Source: Legionella antarctica | Lineage (GTDB): Bacteria > Pseudomonadota > Gammaproteobacteria > Legionellales > Legionellaceae | Length of the DNA stretch: 64,000 bases | Assembly: GCF_011764505.1 (NCBI RefSeq) | Contig: NZ_AP022839.1 | Coordinates: forward strand, 3,571,001-3,635,000 | Direction: 5' to 3' | Part shown: positions 35,356 to 45,020 of the stretch, piece after piece | How the letters are laid out: every line of letters starts with the position of its first letter | How positions within the stretch are numbered: the first letter of the stretch is position 1 | Program-made: the position numbers and the translations under genes | The notes under the pieces: generated by a model | Databases searched by the model: none | What the model saw: only the letters and a program-made list of their open reading frames with translations | Told to the model about the DNA's origin: nothing

Positions 35356-37373
35356 TACTTCACCTTCATGCCTGGAAGTGCTCCTGAATCAGGTTGTAAT
35401 AAATAGATCCCTTTTCCATCACCAGCCGCCAATACCATACCTTCCGAAACGCCAAAACGCATGGTCCGTGGAGCCAGATTAGCCACCATAACCGTAAGCC
35501 TGCCAATCAAATCTTCTGGTGCGTAAGCATTCTTGATACCAGCAAAAACCTGCTTTTGACAATCACCTAAATCAAGAGTCAATCGCAATAATTTATCAGC
35601 ACCCTCTACAGCTTCTGCTCCTGCTATTTTTGCAATACGTAAATCAATCTTGGCAAAGTCCTCAATGCTGATCGGATGATTATCCAGTTCTGGCTTATTT
35701 TCCAGGGTAGTGGCAGCAGTAGTCATCAATGATTCCTTGGTTTGTGCAAACATGGCTTCTATTTTTTCTTGTTCCACCCGAAGCATCAAGGGCTGAAATA
35801 CACGAATACTATGATTTAATAATGGCGTATCGATAGAGTGCCACATTAAGGGCTCACAATTTAAAAATTGTTCAGATGCTTTAGCCATCATAGGTAATAC
35901 TGGTTTTAAATAAGTGATTAGAACGCGGAACAAGTTAATGCCCATGGAACAAATAGCATGGACCTCGGGCAGGCGCTCTGCTTCCCTGGCTAATACCCAC
36001 GGCTTATTTGCATCAATGTATTGATTGACTTGATCCGCACAATCCATAATCTGGCGAATGGCACGCGCATAATCACGGGCCACAAAAGACGCGATAATGG
36101 ACTCACGAACTTTAATTAAATCCGCGTATAATTGCGGCTCCCTTAAGGTATTACTTAAACGATTATCAAAGCGTTTATTAATAAATCCTGCACATCTGCT
36201 GGCGATATTGACTACTTTACCGACGAGATCGGCATTGACCCTATTCGTAAAATCATCAAAATTTAAATCCAAATCGTCAACACGCCCGTTTAACTTGGCA
36301 GCAAAATAATAACGCAGGTATTCAGGATGCAAATGGGCCAGATAAGTACGCGCTTCTATAAACGTCCCGCGCGATTTAGACATTTTTTGGCCATCAACGG
36401 TTAAAAAACCATGTGTGTATACAGCCGTAGGCATTCTATGACCACTAGCAGCAAGCATTGCCGGCCAAAACAAAGCATGAAAATAAACAATGTCCTTGCC
36501 CACAAAATGGTATAATTCAGTTTTGGAGTCCTTATTCCAAAACTCGGCAAAAGAAACCTCATGCTCCTCGCAATATTTTTTAAAACTGGCCATATAGCCT
36601 ATTGGCGCATCCAGCCAAACATAAAAATATTTATCTGTTGTTCCGGGTATTAGAAAGCCAAAGTAAGGTGCATCACGAGAAATATCCCATTGTTTTAGTC
36701 CTGCCGCAAACCATTCACTTAATTTGTTGGTGACCTCACTTTGCAGATGACCATTATTGGTCCATTTTTTTAATAACGCTTCATAACGTGGCAAATCAAA
36801 GAAGTAGTGCTCCGAATCTTTCTCTATAGGCTTGGCACCTGAAATAGCGGATACGGCGTCAAGAAGATCAGTTGGAGAGTACGTAGCGCCACAAACTTCA
36901 CAATTATCACCATATTGATCCGGGGCAGCACATTTAGGGCAGGTACCCTTAACGTAACGATCAGGCAAAAACATTTGTTTTACCGGATCAAAGGCCTGAC
37001 GGATCGTTCTTTTGATAATATCTCCGCCTGCTTGCAGCTGTTCATAGATGGCTGAGGCCATGCCTTGATTTTCTGGAGAGTGCGTGGTGTGGTAACAATC
37101 ATAATTTATAGCAAAGGCCTGGAAATCACGTTCATGGCTTAATTTGATTTCAGCAATTAAAGCCTCTGGAGTAATTCCCATTTGTTCTGCTTTAAGCATA
37201 ATCGGGGTTCCATGGGCGTCATCGCCACAAACGCTGATGCACTGAATACCCAACATTTTATGGGTACGGACCCAAACGTCGGTTTGAATATGCTCCACCA
37301 AATGCCCAAGATGTAAATGGCCGTTAGCATAGGGTAGCGCGCTGGTCACCAGCATTTTACGTTCTGTAGCCAT
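35355..37373 (-). CDS. metG: Methionyl-tRNA synthetase
   Basis: 672 residues, close to E. coli MetG. Class I motifs: [11 protein letters not shown] (HIGH equivalent) and KMSKSRGTF. The zinc knuckle is [18 protein letters not shown]. The anticodon-binding helical domain follows, and a C-terminal EMAP-like tRNA-binding OB domain ([14 protein letters not shown]...GADKLL) mediates dimer formation. It charges tRNA-Met for initiation and elongation. It is the first gene ahead of rsxB and nth with one-base overlap. Confidence 0.97.
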   Translation of the reverse strand: MATERKMLVTSALPYANGHLHLGHLVEHIQTDVWVRTHKMLGIQCISVCGDDAHGTPIMLKAEQMGITPEALIAEIKLSHERDFQAFAINYDCYHTTHSPENQGMASAIYEQLQAGGDIIKRTIRQAFDPVKQMFLPDRYVKGTCPKCAAPDQYGDNCEVCGATYSPTDLLDAVSAISGAKPIEKDSEHYFFDLPRYEALLKKWTNNGHLQSEVTNKLSEWFAAGLKQWDISRDAPYFGFLIPGTTDKYFYVWLDAPIGYMASFKKYCEEHEVSFAEFWNKDSKTELYHFVGKDIVYFHALFWPAMLAASGHRMPTAVYTHGFLTVDGQKMSKSRGTFIEARTYLAHLHPEYLRYYFAAKLNGRVDDLDLNFDDFTNRVNADLVGKVVNIASRCAGFINKRFDNRLSNTLREPQLYADLIKVRESIIASFVARDYARAIRQIMDCADQVNQYIDANKPWVLAREAERLPEVHAICSMGINLFRVLITYLKPVLPMMAKASEQFLNCEPLMWHSIDTPLLNHSIRVFQPLMLRVEQEKIEAMFAQTKESLMTTAATTLENKPELDNHPISIEDFAKIDLRIAKIAGAEAVEGADKLLRLTLDLGDCQKQVFAGIKNAYAPEDLIGRLTVMVANLAPRTMRFGVSEGMVLAAGDGKGIYLLQPDSGALPGMKVK

Positions 37374-37625
37374 AAATATAGAATACTCAAAAGGATGAAA
37401 ACGGCTAATTATAACGCAAAGATAAAATAAATGCTGTAGTCTCTTTTTCTTTAGCGTCTTTTACCTCTCGCAGACTCTTAGCCTCATTAGCGCAGGGTCC
37501 AGGGCTCTAAGATGGCATCATTATCCTGTACCGCCTTTTTGTAATCACCCCTGGGGCATATGCAGCTGATAAATTGAGCAAGGTTTGGGTTATTGTCGAG
37601 AGTGGATGGGTCAAATGATAATAAG

Positions 37626-37653
37626 AAAAAAAACGCGACCGAAGTCGCGTTTT
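37626..37653 (-). terminator. Strong Rho-independent terminator
   Basis: A perfect 10-bp stem AAAACGCGAC / GTCGCGTTTT with a CGAA tetraloop, followed on the minus strand by a run of T. It lies 20 bases after the stop of the gene at 37674-38408. Confidence 0.9.
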
Positions 37654-37673
37654 GACATACTTGTAAAAACGTA

Positions 37674-38408
37674 TTATTTGGGTGTAGCTTCTGCAGCAAC
37701 AAGATGCTCTTCTGAACTTTCGCTTGATTCGCTATTAACTGGAGTTGAAAGTTTTGGAAATAAAGTTCCTGTGTTGGCAGGAGCATTTGTTGCTTGGGTG
37801 AAAGCAGTTGCTACGCCTCCTTGGGGAGCGCCGAATCCGCTCATTGTTTCATATCCATTAGGAATGCCTTGTTCATCAATGAAAGAATCATTTGCAGGAC
37901 GTGGTGTAGATCTTCTGCTAGCAAAGAAGGTAGCACACGCACCGAGTCCGTTAACAACAGTAGAAGCAGCATAAACAGCAAGACTGGTTGCAACAGCAGT
38001 AAGAGCAGCAACAGCACCGATTTGAGCAATGGTGCTAGTACCAACTACAGCAGCAATAGAAAGACCAGCAATAGTGAAGGTAGTAACAGCAGCTAAAGCA
38101 GCAGGCCACAGGAATACAGTTAAGGCAGCACCACCAGCTAACAGTAAAGAAGCCCAGAATGCGATGGCGATTGCTGTTTTGTGATTATGAACAAAATTAG
38201 AAACAGCTCTTCCTACGTATTTGACACCATCAAGAACCGTACCTAATAAACCGCGGTTGGTTACTTCTGTTGTACCGTCTACAGTGCGTTTTGTTATTAT
38301 TGAGCCATCTTCTTTACGCTGGTAAGAACCCAGAACCAGGTTAGTTAAACCACTAAAAACGGTCGCTGGTAGAAGAGCAGCTTTTGTTACAAAATCTCTA
38401 AATGTCAT
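37674..38408 (-). CDS. Membrane protein with acidic tail, candidate effector
   Basis: 244 residues; GGAG lies nine bases before the ATG. No known family. A Thr/Lys-rich N terminus is followed by two or three long hydrophobic segments (residues about 80-155; AIAIAFWASLLLAGGAALTVFLW, AAVTTFTIAGLSIAAVVG, IGAVAALTAVATSLAVYAAS). After RRSTPRP the last 70 residues are polar and end in an acidic Ser/Glu block (NSESSESSEEHLVAAE). Paired membrane segments and a C-terminal Glu-rich block are common in Dot/Icm effectors that insert into host membranes. It has its own promoter and a strong terminator, so it is a single-gene unit. Function unknown. Confidence 0.7.
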   Translation of the reverse strand: MTFRDFVTKAALLPATVFSGLTNLVLGSYQRKEDGSIITKRTVDGTTEVTNRGLLGTVLDGVKYVGRAVSNFVHNHKTAIAIAFWASLLLAGGAALTVFLWPAALAAVTTFTIAGLSIAAVVGTSTIAQIGAVAALTAVATSLAVYAASTVVNGLGACATFFASRRSTPRPANDSFIDEQGIPNGYETMSGFGAPQGGVATAFTQATNAPANTGTLFPKLSTPVNSESSESSEEHLVAAEATPK

Positions 38409-38439
38409 TATTGTACTCCAAGGTTATAAATCGAAGCGG

Positions 38440-38468
38440 ATTATAGCAAGCAAATTGCAAAATGTGAA
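38440..38468 (-). promoter_or_regulatory. Sigma-70 promoter for the gene at 37674-38408
   Basis: On the minus strand TTCACA (38463-38468) and TATAAT (38440-38445) are exactly 17 bases apart, about 30 bases upstream of the start codon. This is one of the best promoter matches in the window. The rest of the gap up to 38727 shows no gene. Confidence 0.7.
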
Positions 38469-38727
38469 CCAAAAATGGTCAATATGTTGTAACAAAAGTG
38501 TAAATTCAGCGGGTATATCCGGAAAAATGGTTCAAGCACCAGGCGCATATTACTGTTCAAAAACAATCTGTTTTTTATGCCATCCACATAAAAAATTGCT
38601 TACGAGCAAAAAAACCCATTATATAAATTAGTACTCATACATGCAAACTACTCAGGAATAAATTAGGTAAAGGACTAATTTGTAGCTGAAACCCGGTAAC
38701 TTACAAAATAAGAGTTCACCTGATCAA

Positions 38728-39279
38728 CTAGCTCAGAGATGGGTAGGATGCATAAGGTATACTGTTATCAAAGCTATAATACTGTTCGGTAGTACTGTTA
38801 TATGAGCATGTTGAGCTCTCTTGAGCTTCTTCAATACTGGAGCTTATCTCAATAAATTCATCATCAATCTCAACTTGGGGGGTATAGGAGTCTCTTTTTT
38901 GCAGATGAGCATTAAGATAACTATAGGTATCGTCGATTAAAGGGGCATCTTGCTGCGGTTTTTCTTCACTACATAACCCCCATACATGTCTGCCAATATG
39001 GATGAGTTGCTTCATTACCAAGACACCGACTGTTATTGCACCAAACGTGACTCCGGTCATAATCGTTGCAACTGTTAGCACAGCAAGAGGTAAATTCATA
39101 GTGGTCAAAAAAAATAAAGGGGTTACGCCCAGAAATGTTAAAGCAGAAAGGGCAAATAAGGCTGAGGGGAAAAATAAGCAAGTGGATGCACTAATAACGC
39201 CCATACCTATCGAGGCACCCACAACAATCCCTAAAGAGACTTGATTTGTTTTATACCATTCTTGTATCAAACGCCACAT
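38728..39279 (-). CDS. Small membrane protein with acidic tail
   Basis: 183 residues; GGAG seven bases before the ATG. No known family. Two pairs of hydrophobic segments fill residues about 14-90 (LGIVVGASIGMGVISASTC, ALFALSALTFLGVTPLFFL, LAVLTVATIMTGVTFGAITV), followed by a polar tail of about 90 residues with Glu/Asp-rich stretches (EIDDEFIEISSSIEEAQESS) and many Tyr and Ser at the end. The build is like that of the next gene downstream (37674-38408), so the two may be related in function, though the sequences do not align well by eye. Candidate effector; unproven. Confidence 0.65.
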   Translation of the reverse strand: MWRLIQEWYKTNQVSLGIVVGASIGMGVISASTCLFFPSALFALSALTFLGVTPLFFLTTMNLPLAVLTVATIMTGVTFGAITVGVLVMKQLIHIGRHVWGLCSEEKPQQDAPLIDDTYSYLNAHLQKRDSYTPQVEIDDEFIEISSSIEEAQESSTCSYNSTTEQYYSFDNSIPYASYPSLS

Positions 39280-39328
39280 GCAGTTGCTCCAAAATCAAAA
39301 AAATGAATGTTATCATTTTGCTCATCAA

Positions 39329-40009
39329 TCAATGAGGAAATTTCTGGTATAAAGTAGGATCTTTTATCCCGGATCCAGAAAAACCTTGCTTCCTAAATGT
39401 ACAACTATCGCAAGTTCCACATGCTTCTCCGGCCTCATTTGCCTGATAACATGAAACAGTCAAACCATAATTAACCCCTAATCCAATACCCAATTCAATG
39501 GTCTCTACCTTACTTAAATATTGCAAGGGAGCATGAACAGTAAAAGAGTCCCCCTCGACACCGGCTTTAGTTGCTAAATTAGTCAGGGCCTCAAAAGATT
39601 GGATATATTCCGGTCTACAGTCAGGATAATGAGAGTAATCAACAGAACTTACTCCTATAAACAGATCCCTGGCACCAATGGATTCAGCCAGCCCAAGAGC
39701 CATAGATAAAAAAATAGTATTCCTGGCCGGCACATAGGTAACAGGAATTTTCTTACTTTCTTGAAAATCAGGAACCCGCAGGTTTTTATCCGTCAAAGCA
39801 GAACCGCCAAACAAAGCAACATCCAGGTTGACGATGCGATGCTCTATCTCCATATGCTGAGCAATTCGTGAGGCCGCCAATAATTCCGCAGAATGTCTCT
39901 GACCATAAGCAAAACTCAGTGCATAACAAGCATAACCCTGTGATTTGGCAAGGGCCAGACAGGTAGTCGAATCCAGCCCCCCCGAGAGTAACACCACTGC
40001 CTTTTTCAT
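39329..40009 (-). CDS. queC: 7-cyano-7-deazaguanine synthase
   Basis: 226 residues. The ATP pyrophosphatase loop is [15 protein letters not shown] at the N terminus; [11 protein letters not shown] and [14 protein letters not shown] are QueC signatures, and the zinc site is formed by Cys in [17 protein letters not shown]. It converts 7-carboxy-7-deazaguanine to preQ0 for queuosine in tRNA. It is divergent from the manC-type gene over about 90 bases. Confidence 0.96.
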   Translation of the reverse strand: MKKAVVLLSGGLDSTTCLALAKSQGYACYALSFAYGQRHSAELLAASRIAQHMEIEHRIVNLDVALFGGSALTDKNLRVPDFQESKKIPVTYVPARNTIFLSMALGLAESIGARDLFIGVSSVDYSHYPDCRPEYIQSFEALTNLATKAGVEGDSFTVHAPLQYLSKVETIELGIGLGVNYGLTVSCYQANEAGEACGTCDSCTFRKQGFSGSGIKDPTLYQKFPH

Positions 40010-40095
40010 TTTATATACCTCTAAATTTTGAGCATTGCTCGCTCATAAAAAACCCTGTTACAATGGCGGGCAATTATGCCACAATTTGGAATGTG

Positions 40096-41535
40096 ATGAC
40101 GAATAATCTCTATCCTGTAATTCTTGCCGGAGGCTCCGGAACTCGTTTATGGCCACTATCTCGCCAAAATTTTCCTAAACAATTTTTAGCATTGAATGGT
40201 ACGCAGTCCTTGCTCCAACAAACCATGCAAAGGGCAAAAAACGTACAGAGTAATCAAACCCTGATTGTAAGTAATGATGCCCATTATTTTCTTTGTCAGG
40301 AGCAATTACAAGATTTTAATACGCCAACAACTTATTTACTGGAGCCTTGCGCGCGCAATACGGCACCAGCAATTGCTTGTGCCGCCCGTCATTTAGTCAA
40401 TATGGCCGGTAGCGATTCAGTAATGCTGGTCTTACCTTCCGATCATTGGATAGCCGATGATGACGCCTGGAAAAAAGCCATGATCGATGGAGCGCACTTT
40501 GCAGCGGAAAACAAAGCTATAGTTACCTTTGGTATTAAACCAGACAGCCCTAAAACTGGATATGGTTATATAGAAGCAGGTGGAAACTTAACCCATGAAG
40601 TAAAAGCTGTGTTGGGTTTCAGGGAAAAACCACGTGCAGAAAAGGCTGCACAATTTATAACCCAGGGTAATTATTTCTGGAATAGCGGGATGTTTGTATG
40701 TACTGCAGGAGTTTATCTTGATGAATTACAAAAATACGAACCTGACATTCATCAACTCAGTGAACAAGCTTTAACCCAGGCCTACCATCATCATGACTTT
40801 TTACGTCTTAATGTGGATTATTTTTCTCAATGTACAGATAAATCCATTGACTATGCCATCATGGAAAAAACAGACAAAGCAGTGGTGATACCTGTCTCGA
40901 TGAAATGGAGCGATCTGGGTTGTTGGTCAGCAGTTGCTGATGCGAATCAACCTGACGAGCAGGGCAATACCATCACCGGTAAAGTAGTAGCCCAAGACAG
41001 CCATAATTGTTTGATTAATAGCGAGGATATTTTAGTAACGACAGTAGGCATCCATGATCAAATAATAGTTGCTACCAGTGATGCCATACTGGTTGCGGAT
41101 AAACAATATTCACAACAGGTTAAAGAATTGGTGAACGCGTTACGTAAAGATCACCATCAATTAACTCAAGATCACCAGCGGGTCTCTCGTCCCTGGGGAT
41201 TTTACGAAATTTTAGCCGAAGGGCCTGCCTTCAAAGTAAAGCGTCTTATGGTTAAACCCGGAGCTAAATTATCCCTTCAAATGCACCAAAATCGTGCAGA
41301 ACATTGGGTTGTAGTGGGAGGCGAAGCAGAAGTAATTAATGACGTTCAAAATTTCCGCTTATCAATCAATCAATCGACCTATATTCCGCAAAACACTCTT
41401 CATCGCTTAAGTAACCCGGGAGATAAGCCGCTTTATGTCATAGAAGTACAAAGTGGTACCTACCTGGGTGAGGATGACATTAAACGTTTTGATGATATCT
41501 ATTCCAGAATTGACGTTGAGCCAACAGCGTTATGA
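40096..41535 (+). CDS. manC: Mannose-1-phosphate guanylyltransferase / mannose-6-phosphate isomerase
   Basis: 479 residues from the ATG at 40096, which has GGA five bases upstream and begins MTNNLYPVILAGG; an ATG at 40063 would add 11 unlikely residues. The nucleotidyltransferase signature is LAGGSGTRLWPLSRQNFPKQFL (split by the family Gly-rich loop), then VLPSDHWI and FREKP; the C-terminal cupin with RPWGFYEIL and LSLQMHQNRAEHW gives the isomerase part. It makes GDP-mannose for surface polysaccharide. The algA/manC type is clear; which polysaccharide it serves is not shown, since no other sugar gene is near. Confidence 0.9.
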   Translation: MTNNLYPVILAGGSGTRLWPLSRQNFPKQFLALNGTQSLLQQTMQRAKNVQSNQTLIVSNDAHYFLCQEQLQDFNTPTTYLLEPCARNTAPAIACAARHLVNMAGSDSVMLVLPSDHWIADDDAWKKAMIDGAHFAAENKAIVTFGIKPDSPKTGYGYIEAGGNLTHEVKAVLGFREKPRAEKAAQFITQGNYFWNSGMFVCTAGVYLDELQKYEPDIHQLSEQALTQAYHHHDFLRLNVDYFSQCTDKSIDYAIMEKTDKAVVIPVSMKWSDLGCWSAVADANQPDEQGNTITGKVVAQDSHNCLINSEDILVTTVGIHDQIIVATSDAILVADKQYSQQVKELVNALRKDHHQLTQDHQRVSRPWGFYEILAEGPAFKVKRLMVKPGAKLSLQMHQNRAEHWVVVGGEAEVINDVQNFRLSINQSTYIPQNTLHRLSNPGDKPLYVIEVQSGTYLGEDDIKRFDDIYSRIDVEPTAL

Positions 41536-41546
41536 CTGCGAGAGAA

Positions 41547-41569
41547 AGGGGCTTGATGAGCCCCTGATT
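41547..41569. terminator. Hairpin between convergent genes
   Basis: A 7-bp stem AGGGGCT / AGCCCCT with a five-base loop (41547-41565) lies just after the manC stop; on the minus strand a short TTTCT follows. It can serve either gene. Confidence 0.5.
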
Positions 41570-41579
41570 CGGAAAAGAA

Positions 41580-42290
41580 TTATGCTGGAGAATGGCACGG
41601 CATAAGAGGAGTAACCGCCGTTTTAAGTGCAATAAACCCACTGACAATGGCATACCCCATCCCTTCTAAAATTGCTAAAAAACCTCCTTGTTTGTAGCCA
41701 TATATTTTAAAATAAAGATCAACTTTTTCTCGATCCAGATGCTCATCAAAAAGGGTAAAATTGTCCCTGATTTGTTGTGCCTCGCTAACAAACTCTTCTT
41801 CTACACGGTCATCGATAAAATCACGTAATTGCTGTGAACTTGTTAATGGTGCCAGGGTGGCTATCATCTCTTTAATAGCGGGATGATTCTTAATATCAAC
41901 ACGACTGCTCTGTTCCGAATCAACCTCTCCTAATGTCCATACACAACTTTTTGATAGATTTTCCAATGCGTTGATGTATTGTGCATAAGCGTGTTGTCTT
42001 CGACCCAACTGATAGGCACCATACGCAAGACCTGCGGTTGCAACTAGAGAAAAGGGTAAAATATAAGACAAGCAAAGGGCGGCCGTTCCCAAGGCAAAAC
42101 CAGCAGTCATTTTTATATCAATAGTCTGCAAATTTTTTAATTTTTCCTTTACTGATTGGGCACAGTCAGTCACTAATTGGGTATGCTGGACATCGCGAGG
42201 ATCGAATTCAACTTTCTTCGTTTGGTAGTTTACTAGAGTCAACTCATGTTCCACTAGACTATCTGATGGTCTTGAAAAAAAGGCAAGCAT
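41580..42290 (-). CDS. Hypothetical membrane-associated protein
   Basis: 236 residues, no known family. After a charged N-terminal helix region there is one hydrophobic hairpin (residues about 62-93; MTAGFALGTAALCLSYILPF and SLVATAGLAYGAYQLG), then a soluble helical part with acidic stretches (DFIDDRVEEEFVSEAQQI, LFDEHLDREKVDLYFKIYG) and a last hydrophobic segment (GFLAILEGMGYAIVSGFIALKTAV). It has no signal peptide. AAGAGAGAG precedes the ATG. Its build resembles the other membrane-hairpin proteins nearby; a Dot/Icm substrate is possible. Confidence 0.65.
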   Translation of the reverse strand: MLAFFSRPSDSLVEHELTLVNYQTKKVEFDPRDVQHTQLVTDCAQSVKEKLKNLQTIDIKMTAGFALGTAALCLSYILPFSLVATAGLAYGAYQLGRRQHAYAQYINALENLSKSCVWTLGEVDSEQSSRVDIKNHPAIKEMIATLAPLTSSQQLRDFIDDRVEEEFVSEAQQIRDNFTLFDEHLDREKVDLYFKIYGYKQGGFLAILEGMGYAIVSGFIALKTAVTPLMPCHSPA

Positions 42291-42686
42291 TATTACTCTC
42301 TCTTGTTATACATTCCATAAATCGGAACATTTATGTATGCATTTAATTTAAAAACAACTGAATCGATGCCAGGCATCATGAGATGCCAAAGGTACTCCAC
42401 AAATCTAGCCAAATCATCTCTTTTTATGCAAATTTTAGTATCAATAACGTAAATCTACAAATATCCAGCTTGTTTTCAAAATAATTATTATGTTATAAAA
42501 AAGAACATATTTATTTTTTTTACTATCATATATATAGACACAACTGATCAATAAAAAGGGGCGTTGTATTAATGTTTGTTTACAAGGGTTTTTTTTACAC
42601 TCAAATAAACAGATCATTAAAACATAAAGATTTTTTTCAGAAGTTCTATGTGAGTCACCAAAAACTCAAAATATAGAGGCAATGTT
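42291..42686. other. AT-rich upstream region of two divergent genes
   Basis: 396 bases with no gene. Very AT-rich. It contains a TTAATGTTTGTTTAC (about 42570-42584) that matches the PmrA box with one mismatch in the second TTAA core, and two TTTAC motifs ten bases apart, both too weak to call. Promoters of both divergent genes should be here. Confidence 0.4.
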
Positions 42687-44735
42687 ATGGCAACAAGCAG
42701 CTTGATTGTTCAAACCTACCTTAAAACGTTTGCTGATGGTAAGACGAATAAGCTGCGCTATAAACAAAAAGTTAAAGAACTGCTCAAATACAACAAAGAC
42801 AACGAAGGAAACGGTTTTCTTTCCCCTCTCAATTATTACCTTTCTATCGTGGAAAGGATTGATTCCGTGCAATTTCCTTACATGAATGAAGAACAAAAAA
42901 ATGAGACCTTACGAAATTTGCAGGTTACTTATTTGCTTTTAATGACCCAAAAGCAATATGAGTTAGAGTATCAAAAAGCTGAAAATTCAAAGTCTTATAC
43001 AAGCGCTATCAGCAAATGTCATCAGTTGATCGATGCGTTGCAGTACGGAAAACGGTGCAAAGAGAAAAAAATCAGAGAGTCGCCAGACCAAGGTTATGCT
43101 ACTGAAGGAAACCCGGTTAAATACCTGGCCATTTTCTTTGGCCAATGGTTTGCAGAAAAAATGGTTGAATTTATCGATCGCAAAACCAAAGCCATTAAAG
43201 AGCAGATGGGATCGGTTAATGAAATACGCCTCTATTGGGTATGGGGCAGTGGACTGATAAAAACCTTCATAGAGATGATTCCTTCCGATTTTTGGAACGT
43301 GGATCAGGGCAAACAAACTATTAAAATGCCAGATCCTTATATGGGGACTCTCAGTTGGTCCTTGTACTATTTCCGCTTCGCCCTCAATGCTAGTTTATTG
43401 CTAAAACACACCATTGAAGGTCCGTGGATGACCAGTGTTGCAGAAAAAAGCACTCCGTGGCAAAAACGTTTCCTTACCCAGTGGGATCAAAGAAAATTTT
43501 CTTTACTCAACGATTTTGTTTGGGCCACAGGAAATGCACTTTGTTTTTTTTGGCTTTATGGCCCAGGAGCGATGGGTACATGGGGCGATGCGTTGACTTT
43601 AGCGCTTTTAGTTTTTGATATCACGTTGAGTGTATGGGAATATGCAGAAGAACAAACGAATTACAACAAAGAGATGCTGGATTATGAGAATAATATTAAG
43701 CAATTGGAGTTAAAGCTTGAGGGAATAAAAAAAACCAATGAAACAAATGACGGTCTCATGAAGAGAATTGAAGAATATCAAAGCCGATTACTTACTCTGG
43801 AACAGGCTAAAGAACAATGTCAGAGTAAAGAGCCAACAGAAAACGGTGAAGAAATCCAAAGTTATGAGAATAGCATTAGGATGTTAAAACTGCAGCTTGA
43901 AGCAATTAAAAAAGAAGCTGAAGAAGAGGAACGATATGGACGGAGAGTTAGAGAGTATCAAACCCAATTAAATGCATTAAAAAAAGCACAAAAAAACTGT
44001 CAACGGGAATGGGAGCATAAGGAAAGGATTTTAATAGTTAATGTCTCTTATGCAGTGGGTTTAATGCTGGCTTTTTTCATGTTAGCAACCCCTTTCCTTC
44101 CTGCCTTAGCTGCTGCAGGGCCTGCAGGAGTTGTTATCTGCTTTGCTTTGACGGTAATTTGTAACGCAATCAAGGGTGGTATGGAGATCCATAAATCCAG
44201 GCAGTCGGTAAAAGAAACAAAAGAGGACATTAAACAAAAAATTGATGAGTTCAGGATCTTAATGCAAAAAAATCCTGACCTGAACGACAACGAAATGAAA
44301 TTCCTTTATTTAGAAATCAAAAAATTGATGGCCGAATCAAGGGACCAGCAGCAAAAAGTGAACATGCAAACCGCACACCTTGTTCGCTCCATCATATTTG
44401 AAACACTGGTTCCTGCTATTATTTTGGCAAATTTAGTCTTTTTACCGATGGGGCCAGTTTTTTTTGGGGCGCTGGCTGTGGTCATTGGGCTGGCACTTCT
44501 CACCAATCTTATTATTGATAAGGTGTTTACACATGAAAAAGAGGCACTAAAACCATTTAATGACATGGAATACCAGGCTTTTAGTCAAAATCCAGAGCAG
44601 TGGGTTGAAAAAGCATCTAAATCGCCAAGCTTTTTTAAATCCAGTGAAAAAAAATCCATAACCAAGCAACCTCAACAGGACGAAAGTGAAGACGATATCG
44701 ACCCCTCATTCTTGAATAATGGGCTAACTGGATAG
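42687..44735 (+). CDS. Large coiled-coil membrane protein, candidate effector
   Basis: 682 residues; AGAGGCA precedes the ATG. No known family. The N-terminal 190 residues are helical and basic. A first hydrophobic area is near 285-315 (FVWATGNALCFFWLYGPGAM, DALTLALLVFDITLSVW). Residues about 332-440 are coiled coil made of two copies of a 60-codon unit (YENNIKQLELKLEGIKK and YENSIRMLKLQLEAIKK at the same place in each). Two more membrane pairs follow (about 453-495 and 570-610), then a charged tail ending DESEDDIDPSFLNNGLTG. The combination of coiled coil, paired membrane segments and acidic end is common among Legionella effectors. No signal peptide. Confidence 0.72.
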   Translation: MATSSLIVQTYLKTFADGKTNKLRYKQKVKELLKYNKDNEGNGFLSPLNYYLSIVERIDSVQFPYMNEEQKNETLRNLQVTYLLLMTQKQYELEYQKAENSKSYTSAISKCHQLIDALQYGKRCKEKKIRESPDQGYATEGNPVKYLAIFFGQWFAEKMVEFIDRKTKAIKEQMGSVNEIRLYWVWGSGLIKTFIEMIPSDFWNVDQGKQTIKMPDPYMGTLSWSLYYFRFALNASLLLKHTIEGPWMTSVAEKSTPWQKRFLTQWDQRKFSLLNDFVWATGNALCFFWLYGPGAMGTWGDALTLALLVFDITLSVWEYAEEQTNYNKEMLDYENNIKQLELKLEGIKKTNETNDGLMKRIEEYQSRLLTLEQAKEQCQSKEPTENGEEIQSYENSIRMLKLQLEAIKKEAEEEERYGRRVREYQTQLNALKKAQKNCQREWEHKERILIVNVSYAVGLMLAFFMLATPFLPALAAAGPAGVVICFALTVICNAIKGGMEIHKSRQSVKETKEDIKQKIDEFRILMQKNPDLNDNEMKFLYLEIKKLMAESRDQQQKVNMQTAHLVRSIIFETLVPAIILANLVFLPMGPVFFGALAVVIGLALLTNLIIDKVFTHEKEALKPFNDMEYQAFSQNPEQWVEKASKSPSFFKSSEKKSITKQPQQDESEDDIDPSFLNNGLTG

Positions 44736-44958
44736 TTTTCTTGTAGCGCTTCCTCTGTTGGGAGTTAGTGAATCAAATGCTCGGCGGGGCGCCCCACTGC
44801 ACCGTATCTATTTGTAGCTTAAGGCTTAATACGTCACACAGTGAAAGGCCAGCCCTATCGTTGGATTACCTTTACCCAATTCAGGGTAACGAATATTCCA
44901 AACATGCCAGGAAGGTACCTTGTTGTCACGTAACTGTTGAATTTTCTTGCACTATTCA

Positions 44959-44988
44959 TTGGGAGAATTGCCAAAAAAAGTGTATAAT
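44959..44988 (+). promoter_or_regulatory. Promoter of the mnmG operon
   Basis: TTGGGA (44959-44964) and a perfect TATAAT (44983-44988) are 18 bases apart, and the transcript would start about 25 bases before the mnmG ATG at 45021. Upstream, 44786-44795 is a GC palindrome of no clear role. Confidence 0.6.
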
Positions 44989-45020
44989 TGCTCTTTTTGT
45001 TACACAATTACTGGTCAGCC

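Noticed and set aside
37487..37786. 99-codon minus-strand frame
   Set aside because: It overlaps the terminator and the 3' end of the well-supported gene at 37674-38408 in another frame.
42570..42598. PmrA- and CpxR-like motifs upstream of the 682-residue gene
   Set aside because: The second PmrA half has a mismatch in its core and the two TTTAC motifs are ten bases apart instead of about five, in a very AT-rich region.
44786..44795. GGGGCGCCCC palindrome upstream of mnmG
   Set aside because: A 10-bp perfect palindrome without loop cannot be a terminator; one copy only, no known binding factor.
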